From: Odontocerum albicorne
Taxonomy: Eukaryota > Arthropoda > Insecta > Trichoptera > Odontoceridae
Length of the DNA: 64,000 nucleotides
NCBI GenBank assembly: GCA_949825065.1
Contig: OX463859.1
Coordinates: forward strand, 10,751,606 to 10,815,605
Direction: 5' to 3'
Positions within the stretch are counted from its first letter, which is position 1, and every line of letters starts with the position of its first letter. Below, in pieces: positions 52,735 through 63,837 of the stretch. A program made the position numbers and the translations under genes. The notes below the pieces were generated by a model. That model was given only the letters and a program-made list of their open reading frames with translations. It was not told the origin of the DNA and ran no database searches.

Positions 52735-53098
52735 ATACATACATACCATCACGCCATTTCCCTTTTAGAAAGAATAGAGCGCCAGACTTTCTTATCATGC
52801 CACACATCCTTAACCTCTTCCAGATTCATATAGCGTCTCGCACAACTTCTACGATTCTCTGACTTACGTTTCCTGCTTTCAAAATATAATTCACTTGATC
52901 CAACCATAATTTTCATGGTCTTTCTGTCACACGCTTTCCACTCACATTTGAACTGTATATTTGTTTTGTTAGCCTTTCTTCTTCCATTCGTTCCACATGT
53001 TCAAACCATTTCAGCGTGCTTTCCAGCATCCTACTCAACACATTAGCCTTAAATTCACATCCATCCCTAATAACTTAATTCTGTATTTTGTCATGCAT
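52735..53098 (-). pseudogene. LINE family B remnant, minus
   Basis: ACATACCATCACGCCATTTC is the reversed 3' end. TTCCACATGTTCAAACCATT further on is the reversed coding sequence of WFEHVER, a variant of the WFGHVER block. Confidence 0.65.
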
Positions 53099-53430
53099 TG
53101 GACGATCTCCATGGCCTAGTTGGCAATACGCTTATATCCCAACCCAGATGCTACGAGTACGATACGATTTAAAAAAATAGAATTCCAGTCTGGTTTTAAC
53201 TTAAGGCCTCGTTAGCATCTTTTTTTTTAACTTGGCGAGTTTATTGCCATGTGGCAATCTCTTCCAACCAACCAGAAATATGTTTTTATAGGCCCTAAGT
53301 GTTAACCAGACTGGAATCCTATTTAAAAAAATCTGGGTTCCAGCGGGGATCGAACCCTTTCTGAAATCGAAATCTTTCTGGTTAGTTGAAATATATTGCT
53401 ACATGGCAATAAGCCCGCCAAGTTTGACTG
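53098..53430. repeat. Rearranged, internally inverted SINE S1
   Basis: A plus-strand head and body (ATGGCCTAGTTGGCAATACG ... TTAAGGCCTCGTTAGCATC) is followed at 53232 by a minus-strand body and B box (CAATCTCTTCCAACCAACCA ... GGGATCGAACCC). From 53375 a plus-strand tail piece follows (TTTCTGGTTAGTTGAAATA ... GGCAATAAGCCCGCC). This is one S1 in three alternating orientations. Confidence 0.75.
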
Positions 53431-53926
53431 TATCACTTTTCTCTTCCATACTTCAAAGTTGTCCCCAAAATACTTTTATGCACTTTTAGCAGATTTTGTT
53501 CTATTATCTTAGCAGATTTCGATACTGAAAATATGAATATACTCTATGTAAAATTTAACAGTTTTCACAATTGGACTTTAAGTATTTTTAAGCTGTGGAG
53601 TTAGAAAACTTTGCAGAAGTCGTTAAATTCAACTGATTCAAATGCAAATTTCCATGACTTCAGAGGTGCTCGTCTTCACACTTCCAGGGACATTTTATCA
53701 CTTGAAAGTTTGGGGGGAATTAGGATAATGACGGGTGGAGACTCCTTCGCTCTTGTGCGGAATACTGGACGGAATAATTTTAGTAATGGGGTAAAAAGTC
53801 GAGGGGGTGGAACTTTTTGATTCGGTGAATTTAACAAGTTTACATTTGAGGAAGAAAAAAGTTTAAATTAATATTTGACACAGAAGATAATTTTTAAGAA
53901 TCAGTTAAATTTTTTAGTACATACAA
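53431..53926. other. Unassigned
   Basis: A 69-codon plus frame at 53611-53820 (Gly/Arg-rich near its end) has no motif or context. The frame lacks a supporting ATG context, and I do not call it a gene. Confidence 0.35.
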
Positions 53927-54010
53927 AGTTATAATCTCTTAAACAAAATATGGAAGCATAGTAAACGCCCATCTTAAACAAAATATGGAAGCATAGTAAA
54001 ATATGGAAGA
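53927..54010 (+). repeat. 33-bp duplication
   Basis: TCTTAAACAAAATATGGAAG followed by CATAGTAAA occurs twice, and a third partial AAATATGGAAG follows. Confidence 0.85.
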
Positions 54011-54485
54011 TTTGTGTGAGCTCGTGAGTGTGGGTTTCTTCTTGTTGTTTTAATTTTGGTTGTTTTTGTATTTGTGTTTCTGTGCATTTTTTGTTTTAAT
54101 TTAAATTTTTATTCTTATGATTGTGTGCGGTATACTGTGGGATGAATATTTTTGGTCTTTCTGGAGTGATGATGTGTGAGGAGTTGAATTTCGCAGGATG
54201 TTTCCAGTTGTAGTTGAGTGTCACTGTTTGTCAGGTTGATGAGAGCGTGCAACGGGGTTTTGTTTTTGTGTAATCAAAAATCGGAAAGAAGTATCGATTT
54301 ATTTTTTCATGCAAAATATCCTCAGTGAGATACAGGCAAAAGCCTAGTTTACTGGGGGTACTACAAATGAAAGGCAACAAACCCAGATCCATTAAAATTG
54401 TATGTCCAAATCAAATTACCTGTTGTATTTTCGCAAATCGTATATATTTCTTGTCATGTGTAATAATAAATAAATAAATAAATAG
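54010..54485 (+). repeat. DR-A with extended 5' part
   Basis: 54010-54316 (GTGTGAGCTCGTGAGTGTGG, GATTGTGTGCGGTATACTG, CACTGTTTGTCAGGTTGATG, GTGCAACGGGGTTTTG) is shared with 60700-61133. The DR-A core follows and then an (AATA)n tail ending at about 54485. DR-A is therefore the 3' end of a longer retroposon. Confidence 0.75.
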
Positions 54486-54994
54486 TATCAGTGTTCATTT
54501 CTTGATGGTCGTTATAATCGTAATTACCATCACGCCCTAACTCTATTGTTATTAAATACACTTGTCATCCCTTATCCAATCATTGCTTATTTTATTATAC
54601 ATTGTAATATAAGATTTTCTTAAGGAACAAGCAATTTATTTCAGTATTGTTGTTATACGCTGTTAATATGCACTTTAAGTGGATTATCTTTTTAAATAGT
54701 GGAATAAAGAACTCAAGGTTCTCACTGAGATCTCATAAGTCAAGTTATCATTTTAAGCATCATGTTACTTGTTTCATATTCAATCCATTATCACCCGTAA
54801 TTAAGATCAGGGCCGGGTTTAAGAATGGAAGGGAATGAAGAAAACGTAGCTGGATTAAGTGGACTAGTTTAATAAAAAGGAATTAAGAATGTAGGGGAAA
54901 TGAAAGTTGGATGAAAAATGTGGAAAATAGATTATGCGTGCATAACAATCCAATTCTTCTTTATATATTCGCGAAAAATTCCACTTTGTTTCAA
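54486..54994. other. Unassigned
   Basis: Nothing recognised. Confidence 0.4.
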
Positions 54995-55190
54995 AACATG
55001 GATGTTCTCTTTGATCAGGTGATGAGAGACTCTTTTGCATACCAACATGGATGTTCTCTTTAATCAGGTGATTAGAGACTCCTTTGCATACCAACATGGA
55101 TGTTCTCTTTAATCAGGTGATGAGAGACTCCTTTGCATACCAACATGGATGTTCTCTTTAATCAGGTGATGAGAGACTCCTTTGCATACC
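54995..55190 (+). repeat. 49-bp minisatellite, four copies
   Basis: AACATGGATGTTCTCTTTAA followed by TCAGGTGATGAGAGACTCC repeats four times at exactly 49 bases. Copies 3 and 4 are identical, and copies 1 and 2 differ by two or three substitutions. The unit contains ATGGAT/GAGAGA motifs but no stable frame. Confidence 0.95.
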
Positions 55191-55284
55191 AACATACAAT
55201 ATCATATCTCACTTGCCTTTTTTTAAATATAAATTTGGTCTAATCATATTATACATCAAATGTAAAAATAAAAATATATAATTG

Positions 55285-55820
55285 TGTGATAGCCTTGACG
55301 TATGTATGGAAGTGAGGCTTGAACTTGGCAGAAGAAGGAAACAAAATAGATTGATGCTGTGGAGACGAGTGCACTTAGGAAAATGGATGTATGAAATAAG
55401 GCAAAATAAAAAAATCAGAAATGCACGAATAAAATATTATACCATATATGCAATAAATAAAATGAAAAAAAAAGGACCGTTACAATGGTTTAAGATCCTT
55501 AAGATGTTGAGAATATGGTTTAAGATCATTAAAATGTGGAGAAAAAGGTTTAAGATCATTAAGATGTGGAGAAAATGAATGACTAAGTGAGTCTACAAGT
55601 AAGAAGTTTAAGATGTGAGTGGAAGAGATAAACCGAGGAATAGTGACTAGATCGAGTGGATTAGATTTTGATAGAAGGTAATGCGAGAAGCATGAATAAT
55701 AATAGGAAATGTTGCATGATGGGATGTATCAATTTGGAAGAGACGAAAGTTGTGTCTTCTGATTGAAAAATTTTGAGACATTTTCTCTTTGCCTACCCCT
55801 TAAGAAACGTGTTGTAAGAC
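55285..55820 (+). pseudogene. LINE family B remnant with internal 30-bp array
   Basis: The plus strand retains YGSEA-like and ETWTL-region remnants near 55303 and the 3' end CTTTGCCTACCCCTTAAGAA near 55790. Between them, 55488-55577 is three copies of a 30-base unit (GGTTTAAGATCATTAAGATG), created by slippage where the RWFGHV coding block should be. Confidence 0.55.
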
Positions 55821-56729
55821 ATGTACAAAAATATATTTATGTTCGTTTTATCATATATAGTATATTTTATTAAAATATGTAGTAAATAACCGCTGTTCAT
55901 TAGTGTTTTTTATTCTTCAAAGTAATGGGTTTAAAATCGCCATTAAAATTAATTAGAATTATTCAAACCGCAATCAAGTCTTGTCGCGAACGATTATTAT
56001 AGATCGCAACGGTGCTCACAATATTTCTTGATACATCAACTTTTCAAATGCAAACCTACTTTAAAGGAGTTTCAGCATTAAAATATATACATTAGAACGT
56101 TTATTGCACTATAATAACTCGGTATTAATTTAGAATATAAGCTCAGTCTAGTAGATCAATATATACTAGACCCTCTTACAACGTTCTACAATTGTTTGTA
56201 TTCTTTACCCAATCATTTCAATCTTCTAGTGTAGATCGCGCCTAATGGAGACTCACAACAACGTGGGTAGTGGTAGGATCGAACTAACCTGTAGTCTCCT
56301 TTTTGTAATTGTTTGACGTGATTCTATTAAATAAAAACATATCAGAAGGGTGACTAAGAATTGAGACGTCTCTGAGCAAATCTTAAAGTTAATGCATTTT
56401 GTAAGAAGAGAACTAACCGTAATCTTCAATTGGAATAATTTGAACCTCAAGTGGTTAACTAAAGAAAGATGTTTAGTTTAGTTGGATAATATATATTCTG
56501 TTAACAGTGATGTTACTGACCCTGTCAGCCTTCAGTCAGCCTGTTGAAGCGCTGATGGCTGAAACCTTACTCAATCTACTCGACGTTGTAGCGCCTGTGA
56601 TTAACTAATTGATGCACTATGCACTAGGCGTTATATTGAAGTGTTCCAGATGACATAGCAGCACTCAAACTATGGCCCGTTTCAGTGAAAAAAAATCATA
56701 CAACAATATGTAATTTTTTCTTTCGATGG
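55821..56729. other. Mostly unassigned; tRNA-like fragment at 56225-56300
   Basis: 56225-56300 matches 35995-36060 (GTGTAGATCGCGC, CAACGTGGGTAGTG, GATCGAACT). The rest is without motifs. Confidence 0.4.
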
Positions 56730-57175
56730 TCTTACAGTCCATGTCGAGCTTTGGCCTCCGTCAATATTCGCCTCAAACTCCTCCTGTCTTCCGCCCCGAC
56801 ACTCCAATCCTGCGCTGGGTTGCGTCCCTCTCAACTTAGTCCTCCCAAGTCCCATCGCAGCCTTGGCCTGCCCACTCTCCTTCTCCCACCCGGGTGTCCT
56901 TCCAGGATTCTTTTGGATGCTCGTGATGACGGCATTCTCTACACATGTCCGGCCCATCTCAATCTGCTCAGTCTGACATGTACAGATAGCCTGGGAGCTT
57001 TGTAGATATTATACAGCTCGTCGTTGTATCGTATTCGCCAGGTTTCGCCGTCATTCAAGGGGCCCAGGATCCTACGTAGTACTCTTCAATCGAAGGCATC
57101 CAGCAACTCTGCGGATTTAGCTGTCAGTGTCCATGCTTTATGTAAATACACCTTGTGAATATATTACTTTAAAGC
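56730..57175 (-). pseudogene. LINE ORF2 C-terminal remnant, minus (WAGHV type)
   Basis: The minus strand reads WTLTAKSAELLDAF, then RVLRRILGPLNDGETWRIRY, NDELYNIYKAPRLS, RLSRLRWAGHV and PSSRASKRILEGHPGGRRRV, then GRPRLRWDLGGLSWRDATQ. This is the best-preserved post-RT domain in the window: order and spacing are intact with very few stops. The reverse transcriptase itself is missing. Confidence 0.78.
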
Positions 57176-57459
57176 TATTTCATCCAATCAATCAGATTTT
57201 GTTTAAATGCTATTTATAGTTATCATTTTTTTCACTATGCCACTCTTCATCAAATCTGAATTGGTGATTCAGACATGGATGAGCGTTGTTGGGAGACAAT
57301 ATTGTCTTCAAACCCAATAATCGGGTCATCGGATTTACAGTCAATGAAGCAGAAACGAAATTCCCAGGTCGTCATCACACATATTAATACTACTTCAAAT
57401 ATGTACCATAATCAATTACGGTACCAAAACTCATAAACGTCTAGCGCTTGTGTTTGGAT

Positions 57460-57652
57460 TGTATTGTTTTTACACTTTCGTTGTATACAGCCAGACAATC
57501 TCTTCGAACCAACTAGAAAGATGTCAATGAGGCCTTAAGTGACAACCTGACTGGAATCCTTTTTAAAAAAATCAGGGTTCCAGCGGGATTTGAACCTGCA
57601 TCCTCCGGACTGGTAGATAGGCGGCTTACTGACTTGACCACGGAGGATTATC
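57460..57652 (-). repeat. tRNA-derived SINE S1, minus
   Basis: Tail TTACACTTTCGTTGTATACA, body AATCTCTTCGAACCAACTAG and AACCTGACTGGAATCC, and head GGGATTTGAACCTGCATCC ... CTTGACCACGGAGG. Complete from tail to A box. Confidence 0.8.
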
Positions 57653-57894
57653 ACTGTACGCCGAAAGTAGAGTACATAAATTGTTTTTCAGCTCCTTTAT
57701 TAAATATTATATTGTTTGACCACTAACTATAGTAGAGGCTCTTAAAAATATATTAGTGTTTTCTAATATGTTCCATAAGTCATACTTCAATTTGATGATC
57801 TTGATATCATTCTGAAAATCTGTTAAATAACATACACAATTCGAACTACATCATAATCACAATAACAATAAAAAATAAACACGTACACTACACT

Positions 57895-58325
57895 ACACCT
57901 AAAGCCGAATGTGTTGCTATCACATATCGGAAGATCTATAAAGGTTTCTTTGTAGGTCGTCTTCCTGTGGTAAATTTTCAGCGGTTTTCTTACCAAATAT
58001 ACTTTTCTCAATATTTGCAAATCACAACCTTCCCATTCTTACTAAACTTAAAATAAATAAAATTAAAATAATAAAACGATAATTTATTTAATATTAATCA
58101 GTCATCAATAGTGAGTTCGAATTCTGAGTTAAAGCGCCCTTGAGGAATGTCGACTCTCTAAATTTGTTTTTTTTTATTTTACACATGATAAGAAATATAC
58201 ATAATTAGCGAAAACACAACAGGTAATTTAATTCGTACACACAATTTTAATGGATCTGGGTTTATTGCCTTTCATTTGTCGTGTCCCCAGTAAACTAGGC
58301 TTTTACCTGTGTCTCACTGAGGACT
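57895..58325 (-). repeat. DR-D, DR-C and DR-A in a row, minus
   Basis: 57895-58045 DR-D (ATATCGGAAGATCTATAAAG, GTAGGTCGTCTTCCTGTGG), 58080-58170 DR-C (GTGAGTTCGAATTCTGAGTT), 58172-58325 DR-A (CACATGATAAGAAATATACA ... CTGTGTCTCACTGAGGAC). The ends of adjacent repeats abut closely, as expected from repeated insertion into A-rich tails. Confidence 0.65.
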
Positions 58326-58944
58326 AAATAACATTATATAAATTGCCCTTTTATTATTATTATTCAAATCATGTTTAACTACATATCACTCACTTTACAT
58401 TTGCACCAGTCATTCACTTAAATGACTATGTGTAGACCTCCATAAACACTTCTTTTCCCCTTATCAAAGCGTTCTTGAATTGATTTTTTTTATTCAAAAA
58501 GCGCTTAGTATGTAATTTATTTAGAGTATTTAACATAATAAAGAATTTCACAATGTTTAGTATAAATATTGAGTAAACTTATAAAAAATGAATTTAAGTA
58601 AAATATTGAGAACCCCTAAAACGCATTAAAAATCTTTAATACACGTTTGATAAATAAACAATATTGTAGGGGAATTTATGGAGGCGCTTGTTAAATTATC
58701 ACATGCTACCTACTTGCGAGACTGTTCATAGTAGACCAACAATACATCGTAAACATTGTGTAGGCACTCGTTCTGATGAAGGACTCAGTTTAGGTGTAAC
58801 AACGGGGAAAGTAGGATAAGCAATAACCTAATTTGAACGTATAACTGCGCAAAAAAGGATCCAAAAAACATTCAACCTGTTTTGAAATATTTAATGAATC
58901 AAAAAATCAGGACTTGTATGAAATGATTTTTTAATGAAATTTTC
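58326..58944. other. Unassigned
   Basis: AT-rich; no coding frame or repeat partner. Confidence 0.4.
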
Positions 58945-59230
58945 GATATTATTACATATAAGGAGTAAGTTTTTCTTTTTCTTCACCAGCCGAATGCTGA
59001 GCGTTATGGTCTTCTGCTATGTCTTGAACTCGGCAAATCCCCTATCTCCATCCATGTTGAATGCATGGTTTAAAGAGGATCCTGTTAACTCCTGTATTGG
59101 GTCCGTCCGTCCGTCCGTCCATCTCATAGGACACCTTCCTTTTGCTCACCTTCTCTCAACTGTCCCTGCGACCAACAGCGTCTTCAGACTTTCATTATTT
59201 TTTCTATCATGCTTAAAGTGCGTAAGGATT
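58945..59230 (-). pseudogene. LINE fragment, minus, with (GTCC)5
   Basis: It corresponds to 42235-42480 (AATGCTGAGCGTTATGGTCT, AGGATCCTGTTAACTCC, CAACTGTCC, CATGCTTAAAGTGCG). A (GTCC)5 microsatellite at 59100-59119 expanded inside it. Confidence 0.55.
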
Positions 59231-59379
59231 AATTTTATACATGTTGTTTAAGTCTTTCGATAATCTGCAATTCTTGCATGATAGAAACATTGTTGAACAG
59301 TTTTATTATATGGGCATAAATAAGCTTGCAATTTGTTGGCAAACATGTGTAGAATCTAATGAATTTTATTGTATTATAC

Positions 59380-59595
59380 TGTGTTGTATTACACTTTCTT
59401 TGTAAACAGTACAACCTGGTGGGCTTATTGCTATTTGGAAATATCTTCCAGCCAACCAGAAAGATGTTAAAGAGGCCTTAAGTGCAAACCAGACTGGAAT
59501 CCTTTTTTTTTAAATCTGGGTTTCAACGAAATTTGAACCCGCAACCTTAGGGTGGGGAGACAAGCATCTTACCAACTAGGCCACGGAGGTCGTCA
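59380..59595 (-). repeat. tRNA-derived SINE S1, minus, complete
   Basis: Tail GTATTACACTTTCTTTGTAA, ACAACCTGGTGGGCTTATTG, TCTTCCAGCCAACCAGAAAG, AACCAGACTGGAATCC, T run, TTTGAACCCGCAACC (B box reversed), CTTACCAACTAGGCCACGG (A box reversed). It is used here as the reference copy. Confidence 0.85.
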
Positions 59596-60217
59596 CTGCT
59601 CTTACTATGATTAATACAATTTATTTACTCTTAAGTTATGTTATTTATGAAATCAATTAATATTTTAATATTACGAAGGATATTGGACGTTTCATTTTGA
59701 TATTCTTTTTAATATGAATCTTGATTAACAATTATTTGATTTTTTGTATGCAAATCGTTTTTTTTTTTAGAGTAACAACAGCAAGTACCAACAAATTGTG
59801 AGGCAGTTTGAAAAATTATTTTAGAGAAAACCTGTACTTGTTTATTGTAATTAACCATTAAAACAATTAACAATAGTTTGTAATCGTATTTTAAAGGGAT
59901 TTGGATGGGACTATATATATTTTGAAGACCACCTACTAATACGAGTACATATAAAAAGTGAAGCTTTCAGCACAGCGGCGCCTCACATGGATATCCTATC
60001 CTGTTTATGTATCTAGGCCGCTCCTGCTGAAACACTGGGTGTTGGGTTACACGAAGGATTCCGCAGACGATGGCTTTTGAAATGGAAAGTCCATTATATT
60101 TCGAACAGTTCCCGTTACACAAATATACAAGACGATTAGTAACTATATTAAATATAGACTTATTTCAGTATTGTAGGTTTTTAAAAGATATAATCTATTT
60201 ATCGGATAAATACTTTT
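59596..60217. other. Unassigned; balanced-composition block at 59990-60125
   Basis: AT-rich except for a block (GCGGCGCCTCACATGGATAT ... CCGCAGACGATGGC) with no repeat partner in the window and no coding frame. Confidence 0.35.
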
Positions 60218-60530
60218 ATGAACTATTTATTTAACTCTTTTGTTGCAAAAACAATCTGACGGGCTTATTACTAAGCGGCCATATCTTCCAACTAACCAAA
60301 CAAAAGTAAATGAAGCAAGTTACATGGTCGCAAAAAACATTCAAATTACTATCGATCCCCATGAAATCCATGAACACACACGTGAGCATATGCCCATAAA
60401 CCCCACGAAGATGGACAATTACCCGAACATTCCTTTTCATATAAGGTGAGATATCACCAATCAAATGAAAAGGAAGAATTGGTGGAGAGGAAAGGAAAGG
60501 AAGATTCGAACCTATTATTGTTGACATTCC
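60218..60530 (-). repeat. SINE E, minus
   Basis: ATTTATTTAACTCTTTTGTT, GGCCATATCTTCCAACTAAC, CCCATGAAATCCATGAACAC and GACAATTACCCGAACATTCC. It extends about 60 bases beyond the 28-kb copy. Confidence 0.65.
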
Positions 60531-60544
60531 ATTCCTGGATTTCT

Positions 60545-60695
60545 TCACCATATTTCTGGCATATTTATGGTTCTAAGGTTTCGCGTATGTTAATCACGGA
60601 TTGCATATCGCGCATATATGATAAGTCACTGGATTTCTTCACCATATTTCTGGCATATTCTATGGTTCTAATGTTTCGTGTATATAAGAAGAATT
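60545..60695 (+). repeat. Direct duplication of about 92 bp
   Basis: TTCTTCACCATATTTCTGGC then TATGGTTCTAAGGTTTCG occurs at 60541 and again at 60633. Confidence 0.8.
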
Positions 60696-60699
60696 AATA

Positions 60700-61290
60700 A
60701 CTTGTAGCAAAGGTTTGTGTGAACTCTGGAGTGTGGTGTTTTTTTATGATTATGTGCGGTATATTGTAGGATGAACGTTTTGGTATGTCTGGAGTGATGA
60801 AGTGTGAGGGGTTTGATTCGCGTGACATATACATATGGAATTGAATGTCACTGTTTGTCAGGTTGATGAAAATGTGCTTGCAAAAGGAATGACTTGTAGC
60901 AAAGGTTTGTGTGAGCTCTTGAGTGTGGTGTTTTTTACTGTTTTTTTTTATGATTATGTGCGATATATTGTGGGATGAACGTTTTGGTATGTCTGGAGTG
61001 ATAACGTGTGAAGGGTTTGATTCGCGTGATTTATACATATATAGTCGAGTGTCACTGTTTATCAGGTTGATAAGAATATGCAACGGGGTTTTATGTAATC
61101 AAAAATCGCAAAGAAATATCGATTTATTTCACGCTATATGCCTTCAGTGAGACACAGGCAAAATCCTAGTTTACCGGGGACACGACAAACGAAAGGTAAC
61201 AAACCCAGATCCATAAAAATTGTGTCCAAATTAAATTATCTGTGGTTTTTCCGCAAATTGTGTATATTTTTTGTCATGTATAAATAAAAT
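60700..61290 (+). repeat. DR-A with duplicated 5' part
   Basis: TAGCAAAGGTTTGTGTGA, GATTATGTGCGGTATATTG, GAACGTTTTGGTATGTCTGG and CACTGTTTGTCAGGTTGATG occur at 60706-60885 and again at 60897-61075. The second is followed by the DR-A core (TTCAGTGAGACACAGGCAAA) and an A-rich end. The unit resembles 54010-54485. Confidence 0.75.
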
Positions 61291-62380
61291 TTAAAAAAAA
61301 TATAATATTATGTAAGTATATGCATTCGTCACATTTCCATAAGATAAAAATGTGAATATATAATAATGGACCAAATATAACATTTTTCTATTATCTGTTA
61401 ATTATGTACTTCTTCTTGTTTTTAACGAGCATTTGCCAAAGTAACAATGTTTACAACTTAAAAATACATTAAACGCTTGAATATCACGAGTTAAGCAACA
61501 TTAATAAGATGAAGGAAGAGTGTCGAGTTACAGTGAAGCTGGCAGCTAATGCATCCTCTTCTCCGTATAAACAATATTAAGGATGTCGTATAAACTGTAA
61601 ACTGTTTTAATGTAAACTCAGCGCTTCATGACACAGATGGCCAAACTGCTCCTGTTTATGTGCATTTCTAATGATTTGATTTAATTTTTTTTATATTAGT
61701 CCTTAAAACTTACAAGTTCTTTTAAAGCTTCGAGATACTCCAGTTATTCTACGACATAGTGTTTGCGGTGATAAAATAATGCAAAAAGTTTTGCTAACTT
61801 TTAATTTTTTTTATACTTTTTAATTTTTACAATTAAACTCTCCTGCGCAAATAGGGGAATGCTCGTATTATGGCAGGAAGATTACTTTAAACAAAAATCA
61901 TAACTACTTAAAAACTAAACAAAAAAAATCAAGAAACATATGTTAAGTATAAAAAATCATGAGAAGTATAAAAATAAGTTTAAAAATTTAAAAAAATATA
62001 AGTTTAAAAAATCCCACCATGTACTATTATTTAATAAAATTGGCACTTATTAATCCACAAAAAATAGGGAAAGGGGAAACACAAGAAATATTATTCCATT
62101 GCATGATTTTGATTCAATTTTAGTTGTTTTGACGTTATGTCTTAGTAAATCTGATCTGAATTGTATTTATCAGTTTTTAATTCCAGTTTCATATTTAACA
62201 TATCTTATAGCTTTTGGTAATACATATGAGCTGAATACACGAAACTTATTTGTTCGTTTGTGAATAAGCAAATCCGTTTGCCAAAAGGCGTTGGCGTACA
62301 CCTTCGATTCATGGGTCTCAGTTCTGGTTCTTTCTATATAAAATAAACTAAATAATTTTTTTGTTGGTCGAAAGAAATGT
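61291..62380. other. Unassigned
   Basis: AT-rich. 61505-61660 is somewhat more complex but has neither a coding frame nor a repeat partner. Confidence 0.4.
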
Positions 62381-62438
62381 ATTGTATTATGCTTTCGTTG
62401 TATACATTGTAATGTATACAACGAAAGCATGATACAAT
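62381..62438. repeat. Near-perfect 28-bp inverted repeat
   Basis: Arm 62381-62408 and arm 62411-62438 are complementary at 27 of 28 positions with a two-base spacer. The exception would be a G-U pair in RNA. The arms equal the tail of SINE S1 (GCTTTCGTTGTATACA), so the hairpin arose at a SINE end. Confidence 0.9.
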
Positions 62439-62620
62439 AGGTGGTGTGTAACCTGGCGGGATTGTTGCCATGTGGGATTTTTTTCCAACCAACCTGAAAT
62501 ATGTTAAGATGCCTTAAATGAAAACAAGACTGGAATCCTTCTTAAAAAAGTCTGGGATCCAACGAGAATCGAACCCATCGAAAGACTAGTGTCTTACCGA
62601 CAAGGCTACAAAGGCATTTC
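62411..62620 (-). repeat. tRNA-derived SINE S1, minus
   Basis: GTGTAACCTGGCGGGATTGT, TTCCAACCAACCTGAAATAT, AGACTGGAATCCTTC, GAGAATCGAACCC (B box reversed) and CTTACCGACAAGGCTACAAA (A box reversed). The tail end is replaced by the inverted repeat above. Confidence 0.8.
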
Positions 62621-63837
62621 AGTAATGTCGCAGTTAGTCTATAAGAATGGACTTTATACTTTTAAAGAAACTGGAAAACGTAGACAAAAAATCAAGTTGT
62701 AATATCTTATCACATTTCCGTTGTATAAAATACAATTTGACGGATTTTAGGATAATCACAGAAGATTGATCTCAACACCTTTCTTTACATACTCGTATTT
62801 TGTCGAGTGTATGCTCTTCCACTCGTTAAATGTGTTACAATAGAAACTGATGGTTAGTGAACTTAAATTATTGCTAGTGAATTCACTGATAACCTTCACT
62901 AAAATAATCGGTGTATTTGCACGATCTTGTTGACTGTTTGTGTTCAAGAGTGAAAGTGTATTCCCCCTGCTCATCGTTAGTAAACGTTGTAGAATATTAA
63001 CATCCATGTGATGCTACGGTTCTTGAATTTGAAAAGCAAAACTTTGAAATGTAAATTCAAGATTATGACCCTTTATGCATATCGAAATGTCATAACTCTG
63101 ACTTGCTGCAATAAATAAAAATGTTAGTTAAAAGTTGTTTATCATTTTATTTTAAAAAATACTTCTCCCAACCCTAGTTAGTAAAGATTAACGAACGCGC
63201 AAGGATATATCATCACACATTCACTACTGAATATGGATGTATTACTTTCAAATGAACGATTTTGTCCACATTCACCAATTACTTTAGTGAATATGTACAT
63301 TTACTTGTAAAACCGTACGTTCTCAATACAATCCACTTCCAATTTGACATATATACTGATCTTTTACGCACACTTCTTAAATTCAAATTAAAATTAAAAT
63401 TTATTTGGTAATTACTGTTTATGTTTAAAATAAATAAAAATATCAATCCAAAACTTAAGCATAGGACAGTAACATCTATTTAGTATAGTGTTTTAAGACA
63501 AAAGTGTCACGAACTATGACATTTGTAGCCGTCGGGTTTTGGCGCCACAAAAGAGGTTTCTTCTGTTGGCAAAAAAACATATTGTCTGACACTTCATGTT
63601 ATTACCCTGAGTCACTTTAGGGGTTCGGCCACCCGCAAAAATAAATATGCAATCCAGTAGGGTAACGATGGATTAAAATTTAGATTCATGAACTACGAAA
63701 ATTTAAACAAATTGATTGCAATCTCATTATCTATTATTGCAATAAAATGCATGATTAATGACTTTATTTTATCTGTAAATTAATATTAAAATTACTCTAT
63801 TTAAATCTTAAGCTATACTTTTTTATCGCACAATGTA
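62621..63837. other. Unassigned
   Basis: AT-rich with a more complex stretch at 63480-63640 (GTAGCCGTCGGGTTTTGGCG, GGGGTTCGGCCACCCGC). The latter is GC-richer and unmatched in the window. No coding frame. Confidence 0.4.

Noticed and set aside
62381..62438. Pre-microRNA hairpin
   Set aside because: The loop is two bases, the stem is too short and perfect, and the sequence is a SINE tail.
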